DNA from: Planctomycetota bacterium
GTDB lineage: Bacteria > Planctomycetota > B15-G4
NCBI GenBank assembly: GCA_029259745.1
Contig: JAJDEO010000070.1
Span: 1-64,000, forward strand
Length of the DNA: 64,000 nt
Reading direction: 5' to 3'
Shown here in pieces: positions 7,585-18,100 of the stretch. The notes under the pieces are model-generated. The model was not told where the DNA came from. It saw nothing but the letters and a program-made list of their open reading frames with translations, and made no database searches. Position 1 is the first letter of the stretch, and the number at the start of each line of letters is the position of its first letter. The translations under genes and the position numbers were made by a program.

Positions 7585-10500
7585 ATGACCGAATCGACCG
7601 ACAGCGACGACGACGAGGCGCTCGACGACCTCGTCGCGGCGTGCCTCGACCGCGCCGAACGCGAGGGCCAGGGTGCGATCGACGCGCTTTGCGAAGAGCA
7701 CCCCGACCACGCCGACGCCCTGCGCGAGCGCATCGAGTTGCTCGAGGGTGCCGGACTGTGGTCGCCGCCGATGCCGGAAACGATCCCCGACCGGCTCGGC
7801 GAGTTCGAGCTCATCCGGCGCCTCGGCGAAGGCGGCATGGGCGTCGTCTACCTGGCCGAGCAGTCGTCGCTCGATCGACTCGTGGCGCTGAAAGTCGTGC
7901 GCCCCACGCAGCTCTACTTCCCCGGCACGCGCGAACGCTTCCAGCGCGAGGTCTCGATCGTCGCGCGGTTGCAGCACCCGAACATCGTTCCGATCTTCAC
8001 CGTGGGCGAGGCCGAGGGACTGCCGTACTTTGCGATGGAGTACATCGAAGGCTGCACGCTGGGTGACGTGCTCGACGAACTCGGCGACCGCGCGCCGACG
8101 AAGCTCACGGGCGGTCACATGTCGCGCATCATCGGCGACCTCGCACCGCGCGACTCGTCGAGTCGACAGGCGAGCTGGGGATCGGGGCGGCGTTCGCGGC
8201 GCCGCTCGCGGGGCGGACGCGACGCTCGTGCGGCTTCAGGTGTCGCCGACAGCCAAGCGCGCACGCCGCCCGCCGCGAACACGGAACGGGATGCCGCCGA
8301 CACCTCGTCATGGATCGAGGCATGCCTGCACATCGCCGTTCAGATCGCCGACGCTCTCCAGCACGCGCACGAGCGCGGGATCATCCACCGGGACATCAAA
8401 CCCAGCAACGTCCTGCTGACCGCCGACGGCACGGCGCGCCTGACCGACTTCGGCCTCGCCAAGGTCGACGACCCGCTCAAGCTCTCCCGCACCGGACAGA
8501 TGATCGGCACGCCGTACTACATGAGCCCCGAGCAGGTCAGTCGCGTCGACGCCCCCGTCGACGAACGCACGGACGTCTACTCGCTCGGCATCGTCCTCTT
8601 CGAAGCGTTGACACTCGCCCTGCCCTTCCCCGGCGACAGCGCGCCCGACGTCTTCGACAAGATCCTCACCCGCCCGCCGATCGCCCCGCGCGCGGCCAAC
8701 CCGGCCGTCCCGCGCGACCTCGAGGCCGTCTGCCTGCGCGCCATCGCCAAGCGCCCCGCCGACCGTTACGACAGCGCCGCCGACTTCGCCGACGACCTGC
8801 GTCGCCACCTGCGCGGTGAGCCCACGCGCGCCCGACCGCTGTCGGCGCCGGTGCGCATGTTGCGGTCGCTCGAGGCCCTCAGTCCCGTCGTCCTGCAGCT
8901 GCTCTGTCTCGCGGTCATCGTGGGTTGGTGGTCGGTGGAGACGTTCGTGCTCGAGCCGGCTTCGGTGATCGATCCCGGCGTGCACGTCAAACGCCTTTGG
9001 GTCGCAGGGACCGGCGCGCTCGTTTTCGCGTGGCTCGCCTCGGCGTTGACGCGGCGACTGCTGCGTCCGCGACGTTGGGGCGCGGCGGTCGGCCTCGTCC
9101 TCGCGCTCGGCCTCGGCATACTCGCGTTCACGCACATCGAGGAAGGGCGTCGCGCCCAGCGTTACGAGGCCGAGAAGTCCGCGCTCATGAAGCAGATCGA
9201 GTTCGAGCTGCGGATCTTCGGGACGGCTTCACCGGAGCTGATCCACGACTTCGCCCGAGCGCACGACGCGCGGCTCAACGAAGACGACCTCGCCCTGACG
9301 ATCGCCGCCCTCGGTCGCGATCGGCGCTACGACGACGCTCGCGCCTACTCCGCCCGACTCGCCACGCTCGCTCCCGACGCACCGGCTGTCCATGCGTTTG
9401 CGTTCGTCTACGCAGTGAACGCCGGACAGCTCGACGAGGCTGCGCGCCATGACGCCGCACTCTGGGCGACGACCGATGCGCCACCGACCCGCTGGCTGCG
9501 CGCCGCCGACATCCTGTCCTCCTACCGACGCCCGGACATGGCGCGCCGCGCACTCGAGCGCGGAAGCAAGGGCAGCGACAACGTCCTGCGCGACCAGTTC
9601 AACCTGCGTCTCGTCATGAACAGCATCGAGCTCTGTCGCGACGACGAGGCGCGACGCTTCCTCGCGCCGTACCTGGCCTACGGCGACCCGGGGCGCGACG
9701 CGTTGATGCTCGAACTCAAGCTCATGCGCACGACGGGTGAGCACGCCGTCACGGTCGAAGAACTGCTCGAACACGTCCAGGCGATCGAGGAGTCGGACTG
9801 GGTCACGCCGCACTACATCGCGCTCAATCGTAATGTCGCCGCCCGCTTGCCGGGTATTGCCGCGGAATGGCTTCTCGAGCTCGTCGACGAGTATCCGCGC
9901 GATGTGCAGGTGCTCGAGACGGTCGCCCAGTTCGCGCGTGGAACAGGACTCCCCGAGGCGCAACAGCTCTTCGAACGCCTGCTCGACGTCGCCCAGACGA
10001 TGGCCGCCGACGACGTCCGCGATCACTACGCCGGCGTCGCGTTGCTCGGTCTCAGCGCGATCGCCATGAGCAGCAACGATGTCGACCGCGCGTTGGCGCT
10101 CGCGCGCGACGCCATGCAGCGCGTCCCCCATCGTTCCGAGGCCCACACGGCCCTCGCGAACATCCTCATCGTGCGTGCGCAGAACGAGCACGGTGAGATC
10201 CCTGCCGAGACGCTGCGCGAGTGCCTCGCCCTCTTTCGCGAGAGCACGCGACTGTCTGGCGAATCGCCGCAGGCGCTGAACAACGCGGCCTACGCGCTCG
10301 TGCTGGTGAACGCCGCAGAGCCCGACCCGGACTTGCTTACCGAGGCCCGTTGGATGCTCGAGCGCGCGCAGTACATGCTTGCGAGTGAGCGCGTCGGTGA
10401 TTGCCCGGCGAGCGCCGAACATGAACACACGTTGGCGAAGGTCTGGTCGACCGAGGTGTCGGTGCTCGAGGCCCAAGGAGACGCTGACGGCGCCCTGCGA

Positions 10501-10596
10501 GCGGCCCGCACGCTGGAAAGGATCGCGACCGAAGCAGGGATGCCGTCCGTCGCGCGCCAAGCGCAGCAGCAGATCGAGCAACTCGAGATGCGCTGA
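7585..10596 (+). CDS. Membrane Ser/Thr protein kinase with C-terminal TPR-like repeats
   Basis: A 1003-residue Hanks-type kinase. Gly-rich loop LGEGGMG begins near residue 80, with catalytic Lys103 (VALKVV), HRD Asp270 and DFG Asp288, then GTPYYMSPEQ and DVYSLG, so the kinase looks active. Three hydrophobic segments follow at about 433-452, 472-490 and 498-516, and then roughly 480 residues of helical TPR-like repeats. Odd feature: between helices D and E there is an extra ~70-residue arginine/serine-rich stretch (around 190-240). The start is ATG at 7585; an in-frame codon at 7498 would add a basic leader. It precedes a sigma-factor gene on the opposite strand and a second kinase, a pairing seen in planctomycete ECF/STK modules. 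Confidence 0.9.
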   Translation: MTESTDSDDDEALDDLVAACLDRAEREGQGAIDALCEEHPDHADALRERIELLEGAGLWSPPMPETIPDRLGEFELIRRLGEGGMGVVYLAEQSSLDRLVALKVVRPTQLYFPGTRERFQREVSIVARLQHPNIVPIFTVGEAEGLPYFAMEYIEGCTLGDVLDELGDRAPTKLTGGHMSRIIGDLAPRDSSSRQASWGSGRRSRRRSRGGRDARAASGVADSQARTPPAANTERDAADTSSWIEACLHIAVQIADALQHAHERGIIHRDIKPSNVLLTADGTARLTDFGLAKVDDPLKLSRTGQMIGTPYYMSPEQVSRVDAPVDERTDVYSLGIVLFEALTLALPFPGDSAPDVFDKILTRPPIAPRAANPAVPRDLEAVCLRAIAKRPADRYDSAADFADDLRRHLRGEPTRARPLSAPVRMLRSLEALSPVVLQLLCLAVIVGWWSVETFVLEPASVIDPGVHVKRLWVAGTGALVFAWLASALTRRLLRPRRWGAAVGLVLALGLGILAFTHIEEGRRAQRYEAEKSALMKQIEFELRIFGTASPELIHDFARAHDARLNEDDLALTIAALGRDRRYDDARAYSARLATLAPDAPAVHAFAFVYAVNAGQLDEAARHDAALWATTDAPPTRWLRAADILSSYRRPDMARRALERGSKGSDNVLRDQFNLRLVMNSIELCRDDEARRFLAPYLAYGDPGRDALMLELKLMRTTGEHAVTVEELLEHVQAIEESDWVTPHYIALNRNVAARLPGIAAEWLLELVDEYPRDVQVLETVAQFARGTGLPEAQQLFERLLDVAQTMAADDVRDHYAGVALLGLSAIAMSSNDVDRALALARDAMQRVPHRSEAHTALANILIVRAQNEHGEIPAETLRECLALFRESTRLSGESPQALNNAAYALVLVNAAEPDPDLLTEARWMLERAQYMLASERVGDCPASAEHEHTLAKVWSTEVSVLEAQGDADGALRAARTLERIATEAGMPSVARQAQQQIEQLEMR

Positions 10597-10635
10597 GCCC
10601 GCCGAGGTTCCTCGCGGCGTGCGCGCTCGGCGTCG

Positions 10636-11313
10636 TCAGAGTTCCGCGAAGACTTCGCGGAGTTCGCGCTCGACAGCATGCGGCGCGTCGGGGTGGTGGT
10701 AGAGGATGACCTCGCGCAGGGCGCGTTCGAACTCCTGGCGCGCGCGGGCGTAGTCGCGATGGAGGCGCGTGGGGTCGACGTTCCAGCGTTTGGCGATCGT
10801 GCGGATCGGAAGATCCTCGACGAAACGCAGATGCAGCAGCTCCACGCGTCGAACGGCGTCGGTGCCCGCGTGCTTGGCTCGCTCGGCCATGCGCTCACGG
10901 GCGCGCTCGACGAGAGCCATCACCCACTGGCGATCGAAGATGTTCGCGAGTGTCTCATCGTCAGCACCTGCGTTCGCCTCGAGGACGTGGCGCGTCACAG
11001 GCGCATCGCGGCGACGCTGTGCGCGCTCTTCGAAGCGGCGCGCGACGTTGCGCACGACACCGAACAAGAAGGCACGAAAACTCTGGGCCTCGGCGTCCGC
11101 TGCACGACGGAGTGCCCCGCCCTCCTTCAAGCACTCGACGAACACCTCTTGCGTCGCGTCGTCGACCTCGCTGACGAGCACGCCGCCCCGCCAGCGCGCG
11201 CGCAGCGTGGCGCGCACCATCGGCGCATAGAGATCAGAGAAACGGTTGCAGGCCGTGTCTTGTCCTTCAGCGGCCTCTCCGAGGAGAACCCAGCAGGTTT
11301 CCGGCTCGTCCAT
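10636..11313 (-). CDS. RNA polymerase sigma factor, ECF-like
   Basis: A 225-residue sigma-70 family protein. Region 2 is seen in VDDATQEVFVECL (the D-x-x-Q-E-x-F signature) and FLFGVVRNVARRFEERAQRR. Region 4 is seen in LRFVEDLPIRTIAKRWNVDP and LHRDYARARQEFERAL, a helix-turn-helix. It is encoded divergently from the kinase at 11461 and convergently with the kinase ending at 10596, consistent with a sigma factor controlled by membrane kinases. No anti-sigma gene is visible. The start is ATG at 11313; a TTG lies immediately before it. Target promoters are not recognisable. Confidence 0.88.
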   Translation of the reverse strand: MDEPETCWVLLGEAAEGQDTACNRFSDLYAPMVRATLRARWRGGVLVSEVDDATQEVFVECLKEGGALRRAADAEAQSFRAFLFGVVRNVARRFEERAQRRRDAPVTRHVLEANAGADDETLANIFDRQWVMALVERARERMAERAKHAGTDAVRRVELLHLRFVEDLPIRTIAKRWNVDPTRLHRDYARARQEFERALREVILYHHPDAPHAVERELREVFAEL

Positions 11314-11460
11314 CAACTCTTCTCACCCAACTCGACACACCCCGCAATCTTCGCGCAGAACACTTTCATCGCTGATTATTGATACGAGAACACCGCGGCG
11401 AACACAGTTCCTACCAGCCGTTGTATCTTGACACTTCGAGCCACGAGCGTGGGGGCGTGA

Positions 11461-14034
11461 ATGAGCGAGAACGATGAGGGGGAGCTGCCGCTCACAGACC
11501 TGATGCGCGAGGCGTTTCGGGGCGAAAAGAGCGGCGAGAGCGCCGACCCCCCGCAGCAGTTCGGGCGCTTCAGCGTTCGTGAGAAGCTGGGCCAGGGCGG
11601 TATGGGCGACGTGTTCATCGCCTTCGACGAGACGCTCCAGCGGCGCGTGGCGCTCAAGACGATCCGCTCGATCCATCGTCTGAACGTCGAGACGCAGGTG
11701 CGCTTCCTGCGTGAGGCGCGGATCCTCTCGCAGCTCGACCACCCGAACATCTGCCGCATCCACGACTACGTGCGCGGCGACGAGGTCGACGTGCTCGTCC
11801 TCGAACTGATCGAAGGGCAGAGCCTCGGCGAGCACATGCGGTCCGGCGTGACGCGCGTCGAGGCGCTGCGCATCGCGACCGAACTCGTCGACGCCCTGTC
11901 GGCTGCCCATGCGGCCGGCGTCGTCCACCGCGACCTCAAGCCCGCGAACGTGATGATCACGCCCGAGGGGCAGGTCAAGGTGCTCGACTTCGGCATCGCT
12001 CGATCGATGAGCAGCGATGAGATCGAGGCGACGGATGAAGGCACACAAGACTCCGCCGAGACGGGCACGCAGATCGTCGGCCTGACCGGCCTCTACCAAA
12101 CGCTGGAGGGATCGATCCTCGGCACGGTCGCGTACATGAGTCCGGAGCAGGCGCACGGCAAGCTCGTCACGGCTGCGAGTGACCTCTATGCATTCGGCTT
12201 GATCTTCCAGGAGCTGCTCACGGGTGTTGCAATCCAGCCGCGCGGATTGACCGTCAACGAGCTGCTGCGCCGCGCACGCGAGGGCATCCACGAGCCGATG
12301 ACGTCGCGTTCGGCAGCGGGTGCGCGCATCGGGAAGGACCTCGTCCGACTCATCGGCGATCTCGAGAGTGTGACGCCGAAAGACCGCCCGTCGGCAAGCA
12401 CGACGCACGAGCGTCTGCGTGCGATCGCCGGCAAACCGCAGCGCCGGATGAAGCAGCTCGCGGCGACGATACTCGTCGCGCTCGCCATCGGCGCAAGCGT
12501 CAAGTACACCTTCGACCTCGAGCACGAGCGCAGCCTCGCTGTCACGGCAATGAACGAAGCCGACCTGCGCCGCGGGCAAGCCGAAGAGCTCATCGACAAC
12601 GTCGTCGGGACGCTACGCGGGCAGCTCCAACCGCTGGGACGCCTCGACCTGCTCGAAGATGTCGGGGTCCTCGCGCAGAACTACTTCGCGTCCGTCCCTG
12701 AGGACACGCTCACGGCCAACGAGCTGCGGCGCCGCTCGCAAACCCTCTATCAGCTCGGCGAGGTCGAGGCCGCGAGCGGCGATCTCGCGGCCTCACATGC
12801 GCTGAGCGAACAGTCGCTCCGCCTCGCTCGCAAGCACGTCGAGGCCGACCCGAGCGACGCCGACTGGCTCTTCGAGCTCGGGCAGAGCGAGTTCTATGTC
12901 GGCGCGGCGTTGCGCGATCAGGGACACACGGAGCGCGCACGCCAACACTGGCAGCACTACCTCGACGTCTCCGAACAACTCGCCGCCCTCGACCCTACGA
13001 ACGACGCCTGGCAGATCGAGCTCGCCTGGGCACGGACGAACCTCGCCGTCCTCGACCTCGAACAAGGCGACGCCGTCGCAGCCGAAGCCATCTTCGGTGA
13101 AGTTCTCACCTACTGGGACGCACGAGCAGCCGAACACCCCGACGATCAGGACACGCAGGTCGAACTCGCGGACATCCTCTCGTGGTCCGCCGAGTCACTT
13201 CTCGCCCAGAATGAGTGGGAACGGACGATCGAACTGTTGAAACGCGAGCGCGACATCCGCATCGCCGTGCTCGAACACGAACCCGACGTCGCCGAATGGA
13301 AGCGCCGGCTCTCGACGACACACAACAAGCTCGCGGTGGCGCACAATGAGATACGCACACACTCGGAGACCGCGCTGACGAACATCACGCAGGCTCTCGA
13401 GCTGAGCGGCGCCTTGACGGCCCAAGACCCACGGAACGCCGAGTGGCTCCGCGAGCACGGGATGAACCTCCTGATGATCGCCAAGGCGACGCCGACGGAT
13501 GATCCACGCGGCGCCGGTGCTGCCCGCGAGGCGAGCCGCATCTTCGAGTACCTGTCGTCACAAGACCGGAGCAACGTCGAGTGGCGAATGCAGTCGGCCA
13601 AGGTCGACATCAGCGTCGGCTACGACCAGCTGGACCGCGGAGACCTCGACGGCGCACTCGCGTCCGCCGAACGTGCCATGGCGCAACTCGAAGACAGCGC
13701 GGCCGCCGGTCCGAGGCCGCGTCATGCGATCGTCAATGCCTTGCGACTCGCGGGCAATACTCTCGCCCAGCTCGGCGACGAAGCACGCGCACGAGCCGCA
13801 TGGCAACGAGGCGTCGACATCTTCGAACGGGGAACACTCGCTGCGCCGCTTCAAGTCCGGGACCTCGAGCTGCTGATCGAATGCCTCATCCGCCTCGAGA
13901 ACCGCGACGCCGCCACAGGACACCTCGAAGCGTTGGTTGCGTTGGGCCCCATCACGTCGCCGACGCTGATCGAACTCTGTCTGACCCACGCCTACGAGGC
14001 ATTCCTCCCGAGCCCGCCCGACGAAAAAAAGTAG
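11461..14034 (+). CDS. Membrane Ser/Thr protein kinase with C-terminal TPR-like repeats
   Basis: An 857-residue Hanks-type kinase with one transmembrane helix at about 332-350. Kinase motifs are complete: LGQGGMG 43-49, Lys66 (VALKTI), HRD Asp158, DFG 176-178, MSPEQ 226-230. The activation segment is long (about 45 residues between DFG and SPE against a usual 20-25) and rich in Asp, Glu, Ser and Thr, so it may carry several phosphosites. The outer part (360-857) is helical TPR-like, with repeated 'AxxxLxxGDxxAA' patterns. It starts 147 bp from the divergent sigma-factor gene. The two kinases flanking that sigma factor share architecture but not length. Confidence 0.9.
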   Translation: MSENDEGELPLTDLMREAFRGEKSGESADPPQQFGRFSVREKLGQGGMGDVFIAFDETLQRRVALKTIRSIHRLNVETQVRFLREARILSQLDHPNICRIHDYVRGDEVDVLVLELIEGQSLGEHMRSGVTRVEALRIATELVDALSAAHAAGVVHRDLKPANVMITPEGQVKVLDFGIARSMSSDEIEATDEGTQDSAETGTQIVGLTGLYQTLEGSILGTVAYMSPEQAHGKLVTAASDLYAFGLIFQELLTGVAIQPRGLTVNELLRRAREGIHEPMTSRSAAGARIGKDLVRLIGDLESVTPKDRPSASTTHERLRAIAGKPQRRMKQLAATILVALAIGASVKYTFDLEHERSLAVTAMNEADLRRGQAEELIDNVVGTLRGQLQPLGRLDLLEDVGVLAQNYFASVPEDTLTANELRRRSQTLYQLGEVEAASGDLAASHALSEQSLRLARKHVEADPSDADWLFELGQSEFYVGAALRDQGHTERARQHWQHYLDVSEQLAALDPTNDAWQIELAWARTNLAVLDLEQGDAVAAEAIFGEVLTYWDARAAEHPDDQDTQVELADILSWSAESLLAQNEWERTIELLKRERDIRIAVLEHEPDVAEWKRRLSTTHNKLAVAHNEIRTHSETALTNITQALELSGALTAQDPRNAEWLREHGMNLLMIAKATPTDDPRGAGAAREASRIFEYLSSQDRSNVEWRMQSAKVDISVGYDQLDRGDLDGALASAERAMAQLEDSAAAGPRPRHAIVNALRLAGNTLAQLGDEARARAAWQRGVDIFERGTLAAPLQVRDLELLIECLIRLENRDAATGHLEALVALGPITSPTLIELCLTHAYEAFLPSPPDEKK

Positions 14035-14120
14035 GGAAACACTCCGCGATTCCGGTGTGACCGCGGATGACCCCATGCAACACATCGAATCGCTCGCACC
14101 GCCCAGTCTTGGAGTCCGCG

Positions 14121-15056
14121 ATGTCCGACCTCAACCTCACCACCGTCGTGAAGTACCACCGTCCCAACACCACGAACAGTTGCAGCGAGGACTTCTTCTA
14201 CAAGCTCATGGACATCCAAAGCGCACCACTCACGATCGGTGAGTACACGCGGCAAGGCATCGCCTTCATGGCCTCGGCCGCATCCGGACCGCTGAGCGAC
14301 GGAACGCAGCTCATTCCGCTTTACTGCCGGAAGATGACCTACGCATCGACGGGCGGTGAGTATCACATCCTCGTGACGGACGAGCAGTGGGAGAGCCACC
14401 TGTGGACCACGGTCACCACGCTCTTCGTGTTCCCACCCAGCCTCGCTCGCTACGGGGCGACGAAGCTCCACGGGTGGTATTCGCTCGAGGACGAGAAGGT
14501 CCACTACTACGCGACGGACACCGAGACACCGGCAGGACGTACCTGGCGAGCCGTCGGCGCGAGCACCATGGCGTCTGTCTGTCCGATTCCGACCATCCGA
14601 ATGCTCGGTGGCGATCGCTCGACGCCCCTCTCCACGTCCACCAGCCAGTTCACGAACGGCGCGCGCCACTTCGTGCCGCACAGTGACCTCAACATCTATC
14701 CGTCAACGGGGAACCTGGTGCAGTTCGAGAAGGGTTCCGGCGAGACGTGGTCGTTCAAGAAGATCGAACTCCAGCACATCGGAACGGGCAGCTCTTGGAC
14801 ATTCATGGGCTCGGCGAGTGGCCAGCAAGCACCCTTCGTCCGCTGCATCTGGAACGACGACTGCGTCATCATCGGCGACGACAACGTCGGCGCCCCGCTC
14901 CACGGCCAGTACAAGTACACCGTGACCGTCGAGGCGACGGACGGTACGGAGTACAAGTGCGACCCCAAGGTCATCAACCGAGCGGGATCGAGCACGACGC
15001 AGCCGAACCCGTCGTCATCGACGGAGGGTGCAGCCGGCGCCGGCGCTGGCGCCTGA
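14121..15056 (+). CDS. Unrecognised protein downstream of the kinase
   Basis: A 311-residue protein I cannot assign. It has no signal peptide or membrane helix. It is rich in Thr, Ser, Tyr and Trp with beta-type alternation (YTVTVEATDGTEYKC, SFKKIELQHIGTGSSWTF), suggesting a beta-sandwich or lectin-like fold, and ends in a low-complexity Gly/Ala tail (GAAGAGAGA). The ATG at 14121 has GGAG ten bases upstream. It lies 86 bp downstream of a membrane Ser/Thr kinase on the same strand and is followed by a strong hairpin, so kinase and protein may form a transcription unit. A role as kinase substrate or effector is inference only. Confidence 0.6.
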   Translation: MSDLNLTTVVKYHRPNTTNSCSEDFFYKLMDIQSAPLTIGEYTRQGIAFMASAASGPLSDGTQLIPLYCRKMTYASTGGEYHILVTDEQWESHLWTTVTTLFVFPPSLARYGATKLHGWYSLEDEKVHYYATDTETPAGRTWRAVGASTMASVCPIPTIRMLGGDRSTPLSTSTSQFTNGARHFVPHSDLNIYPSTGNLVQFEKGSGETWSFKKIELQHIGTGSSWTFMGSASGQQAPFVRCIWNDDCVIIGDDNVGAPLHGQYKYTVTVEATDGTEYKCDPKVINRAGSSTTQPNPSSSTEGAAGAGAGA

Positions 15057-15060
15057 CCAC

Positions 15061-15115
15061 GCGTGAGCGGTCCCTTCGAGCGTGCCACGCGGTGCACTCG
15101 AAGGGTGGCTCACGC
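15061..15115. terminator. Bidirectional terminator hairpin between convergent genes
   Basis: GCGTGAGC at 15061-15068 pairs with GCTCACGC at 15108-15115, and inside it CCCTTCGAG pairs with CTCGAAGGG. The stem is about 20 bp with small interruptions. It lies in the 67-bp gap between the convergent 14121 and 15124 genes and can serve both. Confidence 0.7.
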
Positions 15116-15123
15116 CACGACCG

Positions 15124-18100
15124 TCAGTCGATCGGGTTGACCTCGGCGCCTTGGCGGGCGGCCAGAATCGTGACGTCGACGCCGTTGGAAAAGGCGTAGT
15201 TCGGCAACGGCGCCGTGACGGTCGTGTCATAGAACACGCTCTGGAAGTACCAGACGTCGCCGACGATCGCGGTCGTTAGGACGGGTGCCGTGATCTGAAA
15301 GACTCCGTTGGCGTCAGCGCTCACGAACACGATGCCGACACCCGTCGACGGGTAGCTCAAGTACACCGGCATCCCCGGTGCCGGCACCGCGAGAGCACTC
15401 GCAAGGCCGACCAACAGCGCACCGGAGGCGAACGGATTCGCGTTCTCGGAGCGCACCGTCAGCGCGCTGCCGACACGCGACGAACCCGAAGCATTCAGCG
15501 CGAGCGGACCGTTGGCACCGCCGGTCCCGGCCGGCACCGAAGCCCACTGGATCCCGTTGTTGATCAGCAGCGACGCCGCACCGGCGAGTCCGTGGCTGAG
15601 CACGAGGTCGGTGAGTCCGTCGCCGTTGAAGTCGCCGCCGAGCACGCGGTTGCCGCGCGTGGCGAGCGACGCCGACCAGCCCTGGAGCTCGTCGACGTAG
15701 CCGAACTGGCCGTCGAACACATCGTCGACGAGCAGGTTGACGACCGCTTGTCCGCCGAGCTCGCTCTTGCTCGAGACGAGGTCGTCGTCGCCATCACCAT
15801 CGACGTCGAGGAAGACGACGTGTCCGCCGCAGGTCTCGGCGGCCTCCTGGAACCCGTTGCTGACGATGTCGATCGACGCACCACTGTTGCGGACGACCCA
15901 GAGCGCACCCGACTCGGCGCCGATCGCGACGAAGGCCACACCGCCGTTGACCGTCACGGCCACCGACTCGACAGTCGGCGCTCCGCCCGCGGCTCCGAGG
16001 CTCTCGTACGTGCGCGTATAGCCGCCCGCCCCGTCCGACTCCACGACGACGAAGCCCCACGTGTTCGGCGCGGCGCCCGACGACCCGGCCGCAGAACGGT
16101 AGGTCGTCACGAAGTCGACGACGGCGTCACCGTCCCAGTCGCCCGAAGCGAGCCCGCCGAGACAGCGCACGCCCGTGTCGGCGGCGAGCGTCGCCGGTGT
16201 CCCGAACAACGAGCCACTCGCACCCGTCGCGATCGTGAGGAGGACGCTTGACGCCAGAGCGCGATGCTGCGTGGCGACGAGGTCGACGAACCCGTCGTCC
16301 GTCGCGTCGTCCACGACCATGTCGCCGGCCGACGGCAAGACGATCTGCTGGTTCTGCGTCCACGTGCCCTCGCCCGAGCCCGTCGTCTCGTGGTGCACGC
16401 TCCAGCGCGCTTCGCTGCTGCCGTACTCGCTCCAGACGACGATGTCGTCCCAGAAGGCGCCGTCGAGGTCACCCGACCAGACGTCCGTCGGCCCGCCGGC
16501 GGTCAGCGGCGGACTCGCCACGGCCGTGAACGTCTCGACGCGCGTTCCCAGCCCGACGCCGTCGCCGTACTGCACGCGAACGTGGTTCGAGTCGCGCAGC
16601 GGCAGGACGACATCGGGTCCCCCGCCGACCTTGTTCTCGTCATCATCGACATCGTGCACGTGTCCGTCGCCCACACCTGCGAGGTACTCGTCGGGCGCAT
16701 GGATCAGCTCGTCGCCACGGTCCTCGAAGGCGCCTTGGCCATCGTTGTCGAACACGAAGCTGAACCCCTCGTCGTTCGTCTGGTGCGACGTCGCCGAGCC
16801 GGCGCCGAGATCGACCTCGAACGACAGGTTGAGGTTCGGAAGCAACGAGCCGGGAGCGTCACCCAGGCCGGCGAAGGAACTCGACGCGATCGTGATCGTC
16901 GCGGGGTTGTAGAGCACCGGATCGACGGCGCGCCCCGCGAAGCGTGTGAAGCGCGTGGAGACCTCGAAGTTGCCCGTGCCGTCGCTGATGAAACGATCGA
17001 TGAAGAGCGGCGGAGTTGCCGAGGTGTTCGGGACGCCGACGACGCCGTCGTTCGAAACGAGGACGAGGTCGTCCGTGCCGGGCTCGAGGCCGTCGATGTC
17101 GCCGACGGCGCCGTAGCGCGGGAGGATGTTGATCGGTGAGCTGCGCGTGAGCAGCGGGCTGTTCCCCGCCTCGAGGAAGACGCTGCCGCTGCGCTCGAAC
17201 ATGCGCACGTTGACGCTCGAGTTCGACCCGACGAGGACGTGCTCGACGACGATGAGTTCGTTGCCGTTGGCGAGCAGTGGGTCGGCATCGAGGACGTGCA
17301 CCGACGCGACGCCACCCATCGAGATGATCTGGTCGAGGCTTGCCGTCGACTGCCCGGCGGGGACGTCGTTCACCTTGTAGATGTAGACGGCGCCCGTGTT
17401 CGTGGAGATGTTTCGGGTGGCGATGATGACCTCGTCGCCGGGAAGGCCATCGAGCTCGCCGGCCTTGACGTCGAGGATCTCCTCGTCGGGGCTGCTGCCG
17501 ACCGCGAAGTGTCCGCGCTCGATCAGCGGTGGGCCCCCGGGGCTTTGGATGCCTTCGAGGAGCGTGATGCTCGTGGGGTGCGCGAGCACGACGTCGTTGG
17601 GATCCTCGAGCAGCCCACCGAAGAAGCTCCCCGTCGCGATGCTCACACCGGGACCGTAGGTCGCATCGGTGAAGACGGTCTCGCTGGTCAGGTAGCCGGG
17701 CTGCCCGCTGGTCTCGCCCCAGTTGGAATGGACCTGGATCGTGGCCTTGCCGGCGCCGCCGCGCGGGCCGTCCATGGCCGTGAAGATGGGCGGTTCGGGG
17801 TTCAGGCCGCCGAAGGAACCGGTTGCCGACTGCGTCGGGTTGGCGCCTCCGAAGGGCCACGAGCCGAGCAGCACCGGAACGCCGGACGCACTGATGTACT
17901 GCAGGGCCGCGGTGTCGAACATGAGCTCGTCCGTGACGATCACGACGGGCGTGAGATCGAAATCGTCCGACAGCGGATTGGCATCGAGGATGTACGTCAC
18001 GGTCGGGCGAGCGGGTCGCCCGGGCGCGAAGAGTTGCGGCGGGACGGTGAAGTACTCGTTGTCCTGCGCGGCCGTGGGAGTGACGGCGAGACACAGAGCG

